Shown piece after piece: positions 34,481 to 43,587 of a stretch of DNA of 64,000 nt. The translations under genes and the position numbers were made by a program. Under the pieces are notes generated by a model, which was not told the origin of the DNA, did not search any database, and saw only the letters and a program-made list of their open reading frames with translations. Position 1 is the stretch's first letter. Every line of letters starts with the position of its first letter. This DNA is from Paenibacillus_E sp040812395 (GTDB lineage: Bacteria; Bacillota; Bacilli; Paenibacillales; NBRC-103111): positions 1 to 64,000 of the forward strand of contig NZ_JBFNXH010000007.1 of NCBI RefSeq assembly GCF_040812395.1, read 5' to 3'.

Positions 34481-36700
34481 TTACCTAACAAGACTTGTTC
34501 GGGGCAACAATTGAACGAGAATTGCATCGCCGCTTGCGGACACCCTCACTTCAGCAAACTTCGCATTCTGTTCATACGCATGTCCGGTCCCTTCGGGAAT
34601 AAAATACGTTTCGATACCAAACTCAATGGTTTGAAATCCGCTTATTGTTCCATTCAACCGAACTTCGCCTGCGCTCAATTTATCACCGTTGGCGTAGATT
34701 CGCCGGTATTCATAAACGCCAGTCGTTACATTTAGAGCTAGAACAAGGGAAATTTTTTTATTGAAAAAAGAACTTTGCTGCAGTTCTGCCGGCAGCTCTG
34801 GCTCAGAGATCGCATAGCGCAACCGCACATAATCACCCTGCATCATCGATCGCGGATCCAAGGGAACAAGCTCAAGCTTAATGAGCTGGCCGTTTGCCAG
34901 CAACCACTCGCTTTTCCCGATTTGCAGCCCCATCGTGCTGATTTGAAGAAAGACCAGTACCGCGATTAACAAGCGATTGAGTTTAGCATCTCCCGTGAAT
35001 TCTCGCGGCTGTTCGGCGAAAGTTTGCCGATTATGTTTTTCATACCAGATGGTCATGGCAATAATCACCGCTCCGATGATGGCGAAACTGATCGATTTAT
35101 GAAGCAGCTTCCAAGCCAGATCATAATATTTATACACAAGAAAAGCGATCCAATATGCGAGGCCCCAGCGATAAAGCCACGTCACTTCCTGCTGTCGGCT
35201 AATGAACATCGCTAATACTATAACAAGAAAGAAGAGTGCATTGCTGACGTAATACCACGTGGACTCCGTGATAAATGTCAGAACGAAAAACGTGAATAGA
35301 AAGGATGGGAAACTACTGTACAAGAGCGGCTTTCTAACTGCATCGCGTCCAACCCACCTGTTTGATGCGAAAATAAGGAGCAGAACAACAGATAGAAGCA
35401 GGAACACCAGCACCTCTGAGTCGAGCCAATCATAAAGCAAGATACCTGCAATGCTTTCGCCGACAAGGAAGAACACGATGCGCTGAACGTTGCCGTTCAC
35501 CAATAGGAATGAAAGCACAACCAACATGAAAAACAGCAGCAGCATAAACGTTTCATTCGTAACCGCAGCTGCACCTGCACCGAGCAGGAACCCGCAGCCC
35601 ATCAATGTGAATCTCACCAAACTGGTTATTTGTTTCCAAAAAATCATTGCAATGACGGCAATAAGTCCAAAACCAATCAATGCATACTCAGGATTGTTAA
35701 CTCCTAGGACAAGAGTAACAAAGCCAATCAGAGACAAACTGCCGAGAATGGTCCCGATCACGATGACCGATAAGGTCAGAACACGAACGAGCCATTTTGT
35801 GAAATCTCCTTCTCTCTTCACTGCCGCACTTGTACTCGAATCGAATTCTGCGGATGAGTTCCACGTCCGGATGTAGTGCACAAATTTCACATTAGCGCCT
35901 ATGAACACAATAACGAACAGGATCCCGCCAATGAAAAACAATTCGTTATGAACGTGCACCGCAATTTCGATATATTTCATAATGACCGCCACTGATACCC
36001 AAAGACCGGCAAATAGCAGGTAGGATTTGTTTTTCGTCCTGTGTGTGTAGTAAATCGCAGCCGCAAGGACAGCAGCGAACGGGATGTTCAACAAAATTCC
36101 ATGCGCTTCGAACACAAAGGAATTAGATACCCACAACATCAGAGCGATGGTCGCTTGAAAAGAGAGCCATTTCAGAAAAGGCGCGTGTACACGCCCGCGC
36201 TCTGCGAGAACATAAAGACATCCATTCAGAACTGCCAGAAAGACCACAATCGTGATTTCTACGAGCTCAGTTTCTGAACTGCCCCACCATTTCGGGAAAA
36301 AATAGAAGCAATACGCGAGATGACCCGTGATATACGTTAAGATGTAAAATGGCTGCCATCTCGTCAATAAGGCAAATAGAAGTGCGGGTATCGACCACAC
36401 AGCGAATAAACTATAGCTGTCCGCGTGAGAATTATACGTCTGCCCGATGAGCGCAATGCCCACGCCAAACGAAATGCAGCAAGCAAACAAAGCCAACCTA
36501 CTCAGAAGCGCGCGCCCGCTTTTTTGGGATAACCAAATGGAAGTCCAGTAAAAGCCCACAATGAGCATAAAGACGGGCGTTAATTTCTCTGCACGGCTTA
36601 GAGCCTCCCAGTTCGTAGCAAAGAAATAGACAATAGCCGTTAAAAGTGCGCTCACACCAAGCACATAACCCAGACTAATCGTCACATATTTTGCATTCAT
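34481..36700 (-). CDS. Large polytopic membrane protein with C-terminal GDYXXLXY domain
   Basis: This is a membrane protein of about 739 residues. The N-terminal two thirds hold about eighteen hydrophobic segments, beginning as a DUF2157-like domain (VYFFATNWEALSRAEKLTPVF near residue 23, the family motif) and continuing like DUF4401. The last 170 residues are extracytoplasmic and contain DPRSMMQGDYVRLRYAIS, the motif that names the GDYXXLXY domain. In many bacteria these domains are separate neighbouring genes, so this is a natural fusion. I chose the ATG at 36700 behind GGAGGGGGGG rather than the ATG at 36721. The biochemical role of these families is unknown; a cell-envelope function is inferred from topology only. 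Confidence 0.82.
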   Translation of the reverse strand: MNAKYVTISLGYVLGVSALLTAIVYFFATNWEALSRAEKLTPVFMLIVGFYWTSIWLSQKSGRALLSRLALFACCISFGVGIALIGQTYNSHADSYSLFAVWSIPALLFALLTRWQPFYILTYITGHLAYCFYFFPKWWGSSETELVEITIVVFLAVLNGCLYVLAERGRVHAPFLKWLSFQATIALMLWVSNSFVFEAHGILLNIPFAAVLAAAIYYTHRTKNKSYLLFAGLWVSVAVIMKYIEIAVHVHNELFFIGGILFVIVFIGANVKFVHYIRTWNSSAEFDSSTSAAVKREGDFTKWLVRVLTLSVIVIGTILGSLSLIGFVTLVLGVNNPEYALIGFGLIAVIAMIFWKQITSLVRFTLMGCGFLLGAGAAAVTNETFMLLLFFMLVVLSFLLVNGNVQRIVFFLVGESIAGILLYDWLDSEVLVFLLLSVVLLLIFASNRWVGRDAVRKPLLYSSFPSFLFTFFVLTFITESTWYYVSNALFFLVIVLAMFISRQQEVTWLYRWGLAYWIAFLVYKYYDLAWKLLHKSISFAIIGAVIIAMTIWYEKHNRQTFAEQPREFTGDAKLNRLLIAVLVFLQISTMGLQIGKSEWLLANGQLIKLELVPLDPRSMMQGDYVRLRYAISEPELPAELQQSSFFNKKISLVLALNVTTGVYEYRRIYANGDKLSAGEVRLNGTISGFQTIEFGIETYFIPEGTGHAYEQNAKFAEVRVSASGDAILVQLLPRTSLVR

Positions 36701-36854
36701 TGATGGTCGCCCCCCCTCCATTACTTACTTCTTATTGTACGGAGCGCAAGCAATTTGAGAAGTACTATCTATTCCTAGTACCAGGTCATGGGTCTATTGA
36801 ATCCAAACCCTCTTTTACAACGTAGTGTACAACATAGAAGGAGTTGAGAATCGA

Positions 36855-37706
36855 ATGGACGAACCGCTACACAAACATACGATGGAAACACGAGAAGAGC
36901 TGCTTTTAGCTCTAAAGCAGATTGAAATTTGGGAAAAAGAACAACGAGATCTTTGGTTTTGGGAAAAAATCGGGCGTCTTCCTTTTCAGCTTTTGGATCG
37001 GCTGACACCGAAATTTCTCCACAATAAAATCGGTGAAGCTCTGAATGAACTTGGAAACTATATGCAGGCTGGCGGACGTTATTTGATTTCCGAGAAAAGC
37101 ACATTGAAAAAAATGGAGAGTCAGCTTCAGGCGGCAGAGGATCATGGACGAAGCGGGCAGAATCTAACCATAGATACTGTAGGTTTCTTGCCATTAATCA
37201 TAATGGACCAAACTGCAGATGAAATTGCTAAAAACAGCACGAAGATCGCAACACTTCAAGGCGCGACAACGGGAGTTGGCGGGATACTTACGCTCGCAGT
37301 CGACATTCCTGCTATTCTTGGTCTGTCTTTGAAGGTGATCCAGGAGCTTGCCATTTGTTATGGCTATGATCCCAATGACAGGAAGGAACGCATTTTCACC
37401 ATCAAATGTTTACAATTTTCTTCGTCCGACATCGTCGGGAAGAAAGCCATCCTGGAAGAACTCGGTGATTATTCTTCCGGGAAGGAACAGACACAAATGA
37501 TTTCCCAGCTGCAGGGCTGGCGCGAGGTTTTCGCCACCTACCGCGATAATTGGGGCTGGAAGAAGCTGTTTCAGCTTGTCCCGATTGTGGGGATCGTTTT
37601 TGGCGCGTGGATAAATCGCGGAACGCTGCAGGATGTAAGCGAGGCGGCTCGCATGCTGTATCGGAAACGGCGCATTCTGGAGCGGTTGAGCGGGATGCGG
37701 GCTTGA
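36855..37706 (+). CDS. EcsC family protein
   Basis: This protein of about 283 residues belongs to the EcsC family, named after the third gene of the B. subtilis ecs locus. Diagnostic segments are the N-terminal helix EIWEKEQRDLWFWEKIGRLPF, the central glycine-rich TTGVGGILTLAVDIPAILGLSLKVIQELAICYGYDP (residues 138-175) and the C-terminal GIVFGAWINRGTLQDVSEAARMLYRKRRI. I chose the ATG at 36855, behind AAGGAG, over the ATG at 36825. The last codons and stop (cgggcttga) already belong to the GC-rich repeat array that follows. No ecsA or ecsB is nearby. The molecular function of the family is not established. Confidence 0.88.
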   Translation: MDEPLHKHTMETREELLLALKQIEIWEKEQRDLWFWEKIGRLPFQLLDRLTPKFLHNKIGEALNELGNYMQAGGRYLISEKSTLKKMESQLQAAEDHGRSGQNLTIDTVGFLPLIIMDQTADEIAKNSTKIATLQGATTGVGGILTLAVDIPAILGLSLKVIQELAICYGYDPNDRKERIFTIKCLQFSSSDIVGKKAILEELGDYSSGKEQTQMISQLQGWREVFATYRDNWGWKKLFQLVPIVGIVFGAWINRGTLQDVSEAARMLYRKRRILERLSGMRA

Positions 37707-38510
37707 CCGCTTGCGCGCGGGCTTGGTCGCTGTAAGGCCCGGTTCGGGCCTTTCGGGCGGGCTCCCGCGCGCTTCGGCTTTCGTAACGCCCCAAATGGGC
37801 GTTACACTGGGCTTTGCCCGCTTGCCGCGCAGGCTTCGCCGCTGTAAGGCCCATTTCGGGCCTTTCGGGCGGGCTCCCGCGCGCTTCCGCTCTCGTAACG
37901 CCCCAAATGGGCGTTTCGCTGGGTTTTACCCGCTTGCCGCGCGGGCTTGGCCGCTGTAAGGCCCATTTCGGGCCTTTCGGGCGGGCTCCCGCGCGCTTCC
38001 GCTTTCGTAACGCCCCAAATGGGCGTTACGCTGGGCTTTACCCGCCTGCCGCGCAGGCTTCGCCGCTGTAAGGCCCGGTTCGGGCCTTTCGGGCGGGCTC
38101 CCTGCGCGCTTCGGCTCTCGTAACGCCCCATATGGGCGTTACGCTGGACTTTGCCCGCCTGCCGCGCGGGCTTGGTCGCTGTAAGGCCCTTTTCGGGCCT
38201 TTCGGGCGGGCTCCCGCGCGCTTCGGCTCTCGTAACGCCCCAAATGGGCGTTACGCTGGGCTTTGCCCGCCTGCCGCGCAGGCTTGACCGCTGTAAGGCC
38301 CATTTCGGGCCTTTCGGGCGGGCTCCCGCGCGCTTCCGCTCTCGTAACGCCCCATATGGGCGTTACGCTGGGCTTTGCCCGCTTGCCGCGCGGGCTTGGC
38401 CACTGTAAGGCCCGTTTCGGGCCTTTCGGACGGGCTCCCGCGCGCTTCGGCTCTCGTAACGCCCCAAATGGGCGTTACGCTCGGCATTGACCGCCTGCCG
38501 CTCGGACTTG
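37694..38510. repeat. Tandem array of seven ~112-bp hairpin units
   Basis: A GC-rich unit of 112-113 bases is repeated seven times; the landmark TAACGCCC occurs at 37784, 37896, 38008, 38121, 38233, 38345 and 38457. Each unit has hairpins with invariant arms and variable loops: AAGGCCC-N4C-GGGCCTT, CGGGCGGG-CT-CCCGCGCG, and TAACGCCC-CAAAT/CATAT-GGGCGTTA. The array fills the whole space between the end of the EcsC gene (plus) and the end of the ABC transporter gene (minus), and the EcsC stop codon lies in its first unit. Short frames of about 85 codons recur in every unit on both strands as a by-product of the period. It resembles the array at 60.2 kb in layout. Confidence 0.92.
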
Positions 38511-38519
38511 GTTGCGCCG

Positions 38520-40322
38520 CTATGAGTATGTCGCTGCTGGGTCCATATTCCCCTGCGCGTGCAGGATCAACTGCTCATAATAGCCATGGAGCTCCAGCAA
38601 CTGTGCATGATTGCCCTCCTCGACGATCCGCCCCTCACTCATCACGATGATGCGGTCGGCATGGATAATGGTCGAGATGCGGTGCGCGATGACGAGTGTC
38701 GTTCGGCCATCAGCAACAATTTGCAGCGCCGACTGGATCATCTGCTCCGTCTGCGAATCCAGGTTCGCTGTTGCCTCATCGAGGATCAGCACCTTCGGCT
38801 GGAAAACGATGATACGCGCGAACGAAATCAGCTGGCGCTCTCCGGCGGAGAGACCACTGCCTCTTTCGGAGATGCGCGTTTCGTAGCCATCCTTCATGCG
38901 GGCGATCAACGCGTCTGCCCCGACAAGCCCGCAAGCGTGAATCACAGCTTCCCGCGAAATGGTCTCGTCAAACATACGGACATTGTCCAAAATACTGCCG
39001 GCATAGAGATACGGCTCTTGCTGCACAAGCCCTACCATGCGGTGAAGATTGGCCTGCGGCAACTCCCGGATATCTATGCCGTCAATCCGGATACTCCCCT
39101 CCTGTACGTCGTAGAACCGACAAAGCAAGCTAATTAAAGAACTTTTGCCCGCCCCGGTCGTCCCTACAATTCCGATCATCTCACCAGCTCCAATACACAG
39201 CTCCAGATCGTCAATAACGGGCACATCTTTTTGATAGCAAAAATGCACATGGTTGAAATGAATGTCGCCTTTTACATCTGCTAAGTTAACATGCTTCGTC
39301 TCCGCTTTGTCCGCAATCTCCGGTTGAATGGAAAACACGTTCCAGATCCGGTTCAGAGAAACGGTCGTAGACTGCAGCGTATTCCACTGCTGGGTGATGT
39401 TGTTAATCGGTTGGAAGAACTGCCGAATGTAAGTGATAAAAGCATAAAGTACACCAAATTCAATCGCTTTATCAAAAACAGCTATCCCCCCGAGCCATGT
39501 AATAAATGCCACCGAGAGGTTTCCGAGAATATCAAAAGATCGGTTAAACAGCACACTCGTACGGATTTCCCTTAAACTGGCATGAAAATAGCCGCGATTG
39601 CGGTCAGAGAAGCGGTTCATTTGCTCTTTCTCTTGATGAAAAGCCTGAATCAGATGCATGCCAGATAAATTTTCGGCAGTAAATGCAACCAGTTGAGAAA
39701 GCCTAGATCTGGACAGCTGATACGTTTTGCGGATATAAGTCCGGAATCCGGCCGCAATGATGACGATAATCGGGATAACGAGCATGCTGTACAGTGTGAG
39801 CTGCGTGTCGAGATGAAACATCATCACAATAATGAACACAAGTGTCATGCTATCGCGAACAAGACTAAGCAGCACCTGTGTAAAAAACTGATTCAACGTT
39901 TCCGTATCGCTCGAAACATGGGTAATCAAGCTCCCGCTAGGGGTGCGGTCATAGTACGACATGGATTGTCTGAAAATGTGCTTGAACAAATCTTTACGTA
40001 TGCGCGCAACGATGTTTTGTCCCGCAAATTGCAGCAAATTGTTTTGCAGATAGCTGAAAAACAGGCTGCTTACAGATAGCCCTACATACACCAAGCAGAT
40101 GAGAAGAAGTGAGCGAAAGTCGTTCTTGCCGATCATTAAATTATCATCGATCGCGATTTTGACCAGATATGGCTGGAACAAATCCGCCGCGATACCGAGC
40201 AATGCACAAAACAGAACCGCCATAAAAGTGAGGCCATGCGGCTTGGCATAATCGGATAGCATGCGAAAAGCCGACTTCGTCGCTTGCTTCTCCTCTTTGC
40301 TTTTACGCTCACGTATTGGCAT
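38520..40322 (-). CDS. ABC exporter half-transporter with fused ATPase (YheH/BmrD-like)
   Basis: This is a 600-residue half-transporter with six membrane helices (residues ~30-310) and a C-terminal ATPase. The ATPase shows Walker A GTTGAGKSS, signature LSAGERQLISFARI, Walker B VLILDEATANLD and the switch histidine in LVIAHR. The variant signature (LSAGE instead of LSGGQ) is seen in one partner of heterodimeric exporters. The ATG at 40322 follows GGGGG and overlaps the end of the partner gene by 14 bases, so the two are coupled. The pair resembles B. subtilis YheIH (BmrCD), a multidrug exporter. Its stop codon borders the tandem hairpin array. Confidence 0.9.
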   Translation of the reverse strand: MPIRERKSKEEKQATKSAFRMLSDYAKPHGLTFMAVLFCALLGIAADLFQPYLVKIAIDDNLMIGKNDFRSLLLICLVYVGLSVSSLFFSYLQNNLLQFAGQNIVARIRKDLFKHIFRQSMSYYDRTPSGSLITHVSSDTETLNQFFTQVLLSLVRDSMTLVFIIVMMFHLDTQLTLYSMLVIPIIVIIAAGFRTYIRKTYQLSRSRLSQLVAFTAENLSGMHLIQAFHQEKEQMNRFSDRNRGYFHASLREIRTSVLFNRSFDILGNLSVAFITWLGGIAVFDKAIEFGVLYAFITYIRQFFQPINNITQQWNTLQSTTVSLNRIWNVFSIQPEIADKAETKHVNLADVKGDIHFNHVHFCYQKDVPVIDDLELCIGAGEMIGIVGTTGAGKSSLISLLCRFYDVQEGSIRIDGIDIRELPQANLHRMVGLVQQEPYLYAGSILDNVRMFDETISREAVIHACGLVGADALIARMKDGYETRISERGSGLSAGERQLISFARIIVFQPKVLILDEATANLDSQTEQMIQSALQIVADGRTTLVIAHRISTIIHADRIIVMSEGRIVEEGNHAQLLELHGYYEQLILHAQGNMDPAATYS

Positions 40323-42060
40323 CGTCACTGCCCCCTTTTTGAATCGCATGAAGCTCAGCGTATAGACCGTCTTGCTCGAGCAACTCCTCATGAGTGCCGC
40401 GCTGCACAATTCTACCTTCATCGAGCACAATAATTTCGTCCGTATGCTTGAGCGCACTGATCCGGTGCGCAATCCAAATCGTCGTCTTATCCGATCGCTC
40501 CTGCCGTATCGAATCAATGATGTGCTTTTCTGTCACCGAATCGACAGCGCTCACACTATCGTCAAGAATCATCAAAGGCGAGTCCTTGATGATGCCGCGC
40601 GCTAGGCTCGTGCGCTGCCTTTGACCGCCGGACAGCGTAACGCCCCGCTCTCCCAGCTTCGTTTCGAATTGCTCGGGAAAGGACGAAATGCTAGCGAATA
40701 TTTGCGCCTTTTTAGCCGCATGCTCAACTTCCTCTAAAGGAGTCCCTCTTTTGTAAAAAGCGATATTGTCACGAATTGTTGTGCTGAACAGGAAGCCTTC
40801 CTGTGGAACGTACGCGATTTGAGTGCGCAGGCTTTCCAGGGTTACATCCCGAATATCCGTCTCACCAATCCAAACCGTTCCGGCCGGAGGCTCGTAAATG
40901 CGAAGCATCAGTTTAATCAGCGTAGACTTGCCACTGCCCGTTTTTCCGATAATACCTAGCGATTTACCCGGTTCTATGGTCAGCGAAATGTCATGAAGCA
41001 CTTCATCTTCGTCGCCAGGATACGCGAAAGATAAGTGCTCGATTCGGATCCCCGCGTGATCCAGATCCGTCATAGCGGCCAGCTCGCTTCGAAAGACATC
41101 CGATTTCAAGTCGAGCAAATCGTTAATTCGTTCAAGCGATGCACGAGATCGCTGCATCGCATTGATGACGCGCCCAATCTGTTGCAGCGGATTTACCATC
41201 ATCCGGATATAGAGGGTCAACTCAACGAAATTGCCAATCGTGATTCGATGATGAATCGTTAAGTAACCGCCGAATGCAAGTGCAATAATCAGCGAAAGCG
41301 CACCCAGAAAGGGGATCAACGCCTCGAACAAGGAAGACAGCCGAACTAGTCGCAGTTGATTGTCGCGTATGCGATCCACCGTTTCTCCAAACCTGCGAAT
41401 CATAATGTCTTCGACCGCGAATTTTTTAGCAACACGAATACCGCCGAATTGTTCTTCGGCAGACTCCGTCATCTTGCCAAGCGCCTCCTGAACATTTAAG
41501 GAATGATTGCGAATAACCGGCCGAAACTTCACGGCAAGAACGGGAATAAACAAGAGCGGCGTAATACATATAACGATTAAGTAAAGCGGAATAGAGCTGA
41601 ACAGCATTGTGACAACGACGGCGCCAATCAGAATCGTAGAGTTCAATATCTGGTTAATTCCCATAGAAATGGACTCTCGAATGGCCGTTACATCATTCAT
41701 GACGTAACTGAGTAGCTTACCTACCCCATGTTTCCCGTAAAAGGCAGCGCTTAAATGTGTAAAATGGTCAAACAACCGATTTCGCGATATGTACTCAAAC
41801 CGCCTGCCGCACCGCATAATGATATATTGTCCGATGGCGACCAGTACGCCAAACGAAACGCCAATCATGAGAAGCTTCAAACTATAATCGATAATTAAGG
41901 CTTCGCTTAATCCCCCTTTTTGCAACTGATCCGTAAACAATCCGAGAAGCTTGGGGTAATACGACTGGATAATATTCCCTGTTGAGATGGTCAGTGCGGC
42001 AAGTACGTACATCGGCCATTTTTCTTTGAAAAAATCAATCAATAACCGTGTAGACTTCAA
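40309..42060 (-). CDS. ABC exporter half-transporter with fused ATPase (YheI/BmrC-like)
   Basis: This is the partner half-transporter, about 583 residues, with six membrane helices and a C-terminal ATPase: Walker A GKTGSGKST, canonical signature LSGGQRQRTSLARG, Walker B LMILDDSVSAVD and IWIAHR. The Asp in place of the catalytic Glu after Walker B (DD instead of DE) marks the degenerate site of an asymmetric heterodimer. I prefer a TTG start at 42060, which follows AGGAAGTG with eight bases; the frame is open from a TTG at 42093. It is the first gene of the operon. Confidence 0.9.
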   Translation of the reverse strand: MKSTRLLIDFFKEKWPMYVLAALTISTGNIIQSYYPKLLGLFTDQLQKGGLSEALIIDYSLKLLMIGVSFGVLVAIGQYIIMRCGRRFEYISRNRLFDHFTHLSAAFYGKHGVGKLLSYVMNDVTAIRESISMGINQILNSTILIGAVVVTMLFSSIPLYLIVICITPLLFIPVLAVKFRPVIRNHSLNVQEALGKMTESAEEQFGGIRVAKKFAVEDIMIRRFGETVDRIRDNQLRLVRLSSLFEALIPFLGALSLIIALAFGGYLTIHHRITIGNFVELTLYIRMMVNPLQQIGRVINAMQRSRASLERINDLLDLKSDVFRSELAAMTDLDHAGIRIEHLSFAYPGDEDEVLHDISLTIEPGKSLGIIGKTGSGKSTLIKLMLRIYEPPAGTVWIGETDIRDVTLESLRTQIAYVPQEGFLFSTTIRDNIAFYKRGTPLEEVEHAAKKAQIFASISSFPEQFETKLGERGVTLSGGQRQRTSLARGIIKDSPLMILDDSVSAVDSVTEKHIIDSIRQERSDKTTIWIAHRISALKHTDEIIVLDEGRIVQRGTHEELLEQDGLYAELHAIQKGGSDDANT

Positions 42061-42260
42061 AGCTTCATCACTTCCTATGCTTGGTGTCTGCAATCACAGC
42101 AACTGCACTGCTCATAGCTTCCGAAAACTCCTTCCACCTCATTATACGAAAAATTGAAGGGATATACAGCCCCTCACACCGCATATATGCCTATTGTTGG
42201 TTATTGCGTTATACTGTAATAGTAAAGTCACTCTAATCTTAAACATAGGAGAACGGAAGC

Positions 42261-42467
42261 ATGGAATTCAAATTGGATCGAATGGAAGATAAAATCGAGT
42301 TTTTTCAAGCATACGACCTGAAGTCGCTAGAGAAAAAAATCGACGAACAAATAGATAATAACAAAGCGCTCTTGCTGAGTGTGTTCGCCATTCAACATCA
42401 TGTTGTTTTCGACCCGAACGCGGGAAAAATGCTGTACAGCGCGGTCGTTCATTTTAAAGTTAAATAA
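42261..42467 (+). CDS. DUF2536 family small protein
   Basis: This 68-residue soluble protein looks like DUF2536, a small family of Bacillales proteins with no known function. The conserved-looking core is DRMEDKIEFFQAYDLKSLEKKI followed by NNKALLLSVFAIQHHV. The ATG has AGGAGAACGGAAGC upstream. It diverges from the ABC exporter operon and is followed 16 bases after its stop by repeat copy 4, whose opening hairpin could act as its 3' boundary. Confidence 0.8.
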   Translation: MEFKLDRMEDKIEFFQAYDLKSLEKKIDEQIDNNKALLLSVFAIQHHVVFDPNAGKMLYSAVVHFKVK

Positions 42468-42483
42468 CGGCAGAGTATGAAAA

Positions 42484-43264
42484 ACCTGAGGCTGTGCCTC
42501 AGGTGCTTGTCTAAACCCATACGGTTGAGCAATGGGAGGGAATTGGGAATGGGGTTCCGACCGTTTCTTGAAATCGTCTTTTCATTGAATTTACTTAGTG
42601 GTAATAAGACGATTTCAAATACGGGCGCTAACGCTTCTCCACCCCATACCCATTCCCTCTTCTATTCTACTTTGTGCTGCCTTCCACTTTCTCTTGACTA
42701 GCCTGTCTTCCATCCGGTATTCCTGTCCACGAACACCCCTGAAAGAGTAAGATTCTGGGGACATTTCGCCTCCGCAGGCTTCGCAAGAAAACCGAGGAGA
42801 TACGACGGATCGCCAATTCCCCATTCACAGCGATATCGACGGAACTACGATGCCTTATTCCGCGGAAACGTCCCCTTTCTCCCCCTGAAGCGGAACTAGG
42901 GTGCGCTAAATGATCGAAACTGTGCCTAAAACCCAGCATTTCCTGCTCATAACGCACAGTAGTTCCGCGAAATGTCCCTACAACCGAAAATGCCGCCTCT
43001 TAACGAACATACGTTCCGCTCACCCTTGCAGAAAGACAATCTAGCGCAAATCGAGGCGGTATGGGGTGATCCAATCCGCTGGGGCAAAACAGCTATGTCA
43101 CTTCCGGATCTTCTACGCCCATCCTGTCAATGCTCGAACTACAAACGATGCGTGCGGAATCTCTCGGCTCTGCGAGCTCGTCACACACAAAAAAAACTGA
43201 CGACATATGCTTTCTGGCGTATTAGAATGGATATCCCTAACGCTTTAGTTCTGTAAAAGATTTA
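42484..43264 (+). repeat. Interspersed repeat element, copy 4
   Basis: This full-length copy begins with ACCTGAGGC-TGT-GCCTCAGGT. The long-stem cassette has arms TTGAAATCGTCTT (42568-42580) and its exact complement (42606-42618), a sequence unrelated to the arms in copy 2 but bracketed by the same CCG.../...CGG outer pairing. The middle cassette is of the cttcgcaagaaaac type. The four GCGGAACTA-type units lie between about 42840 and 43022. The copy ends ...gattta. Identity with the other copies is high in the central units and lower toward the 3' end. Confidence 0.85.
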
Positions 43265-43276
43265 TACATTCTGTGA

Positions 43277-43326
43277 AAAAAAATGGACCACCCTACTAAG
43301 TGCTAAGGGTGGTCCACCTGTTTTTT
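43277..43326. terminator. Bidirectional terminator between repeat copy 4 and the HPr-like gene
   Basis: GGACCACCCT and AGGGTGGTCC form a perfect 10-bp stem with an 11-base loop. A-runs on the left and T-runs on the right provide U-tracts on either strand. Confidence 0.88.
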
Positions 43327-43328
43327 AG

Positions 43329-43565
43329 TTAGCTGAGCGGCAATCCATGCTTCTCGAACAAGGCAATCAACGCTGATCTCGCTTCAGCTTCGTCTGGGCC
43401 GTGAATTTCGAGCTGATATTCTTGATTGCTGAATAGTGTAATGCTAAGACCAAGTATGCTCTTCACATCGATAAATCGAGCACCAACTTTGATAACGATA
43501 CTAGATTTGAATTGATTGGCTGCCTGATTAATTTCCACAATTGCTTTCGTTTCCAATCCGCCCAT
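43329..43565 (-). CDS. HPr-like protein lacking the phosphorylatable histidine
   Basis: This 78-residue protein aligns with the phosphocarrier HPr from the active-site region onward. GLETKAIVEINQAANQF occupies the place of GIHARPATLLVQTASKF, VKSILGLSITL that of the regulatory Ser46 segment, and DEAEARSALIAL that of the last helix. Residue 15 is Glu instead of His, and Arg17 is replaced by Lys, so PTS phosphotransfer is impossible. The first beta strand is missing. The Ser46-type serine is kept, as in Crh, so a regulatory role through HPr kinase is conceivable but unproven. The start ATG has GGAGGG upstream. It is the last gene after TerC. Confidence 0.78.
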   Translation of the reverse strand: MGGLETKAIVEINQAANQFKSSIVIKVGARFIDVKSILGLSITLFSNQEYQLEIHGPDEAEARSALIALFEKHGLPLS

Positions 43566-43587
43566 TCCAATCCCTCCAATTGGTATA

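Noticed and set aside
37711..38490. Repeated ~85-codon frames (MPACRAG...) in the GC-rich array.
   Set aside because: They are produced by the 112-bp period, occur on both strands, and lack ribosome binding sites.
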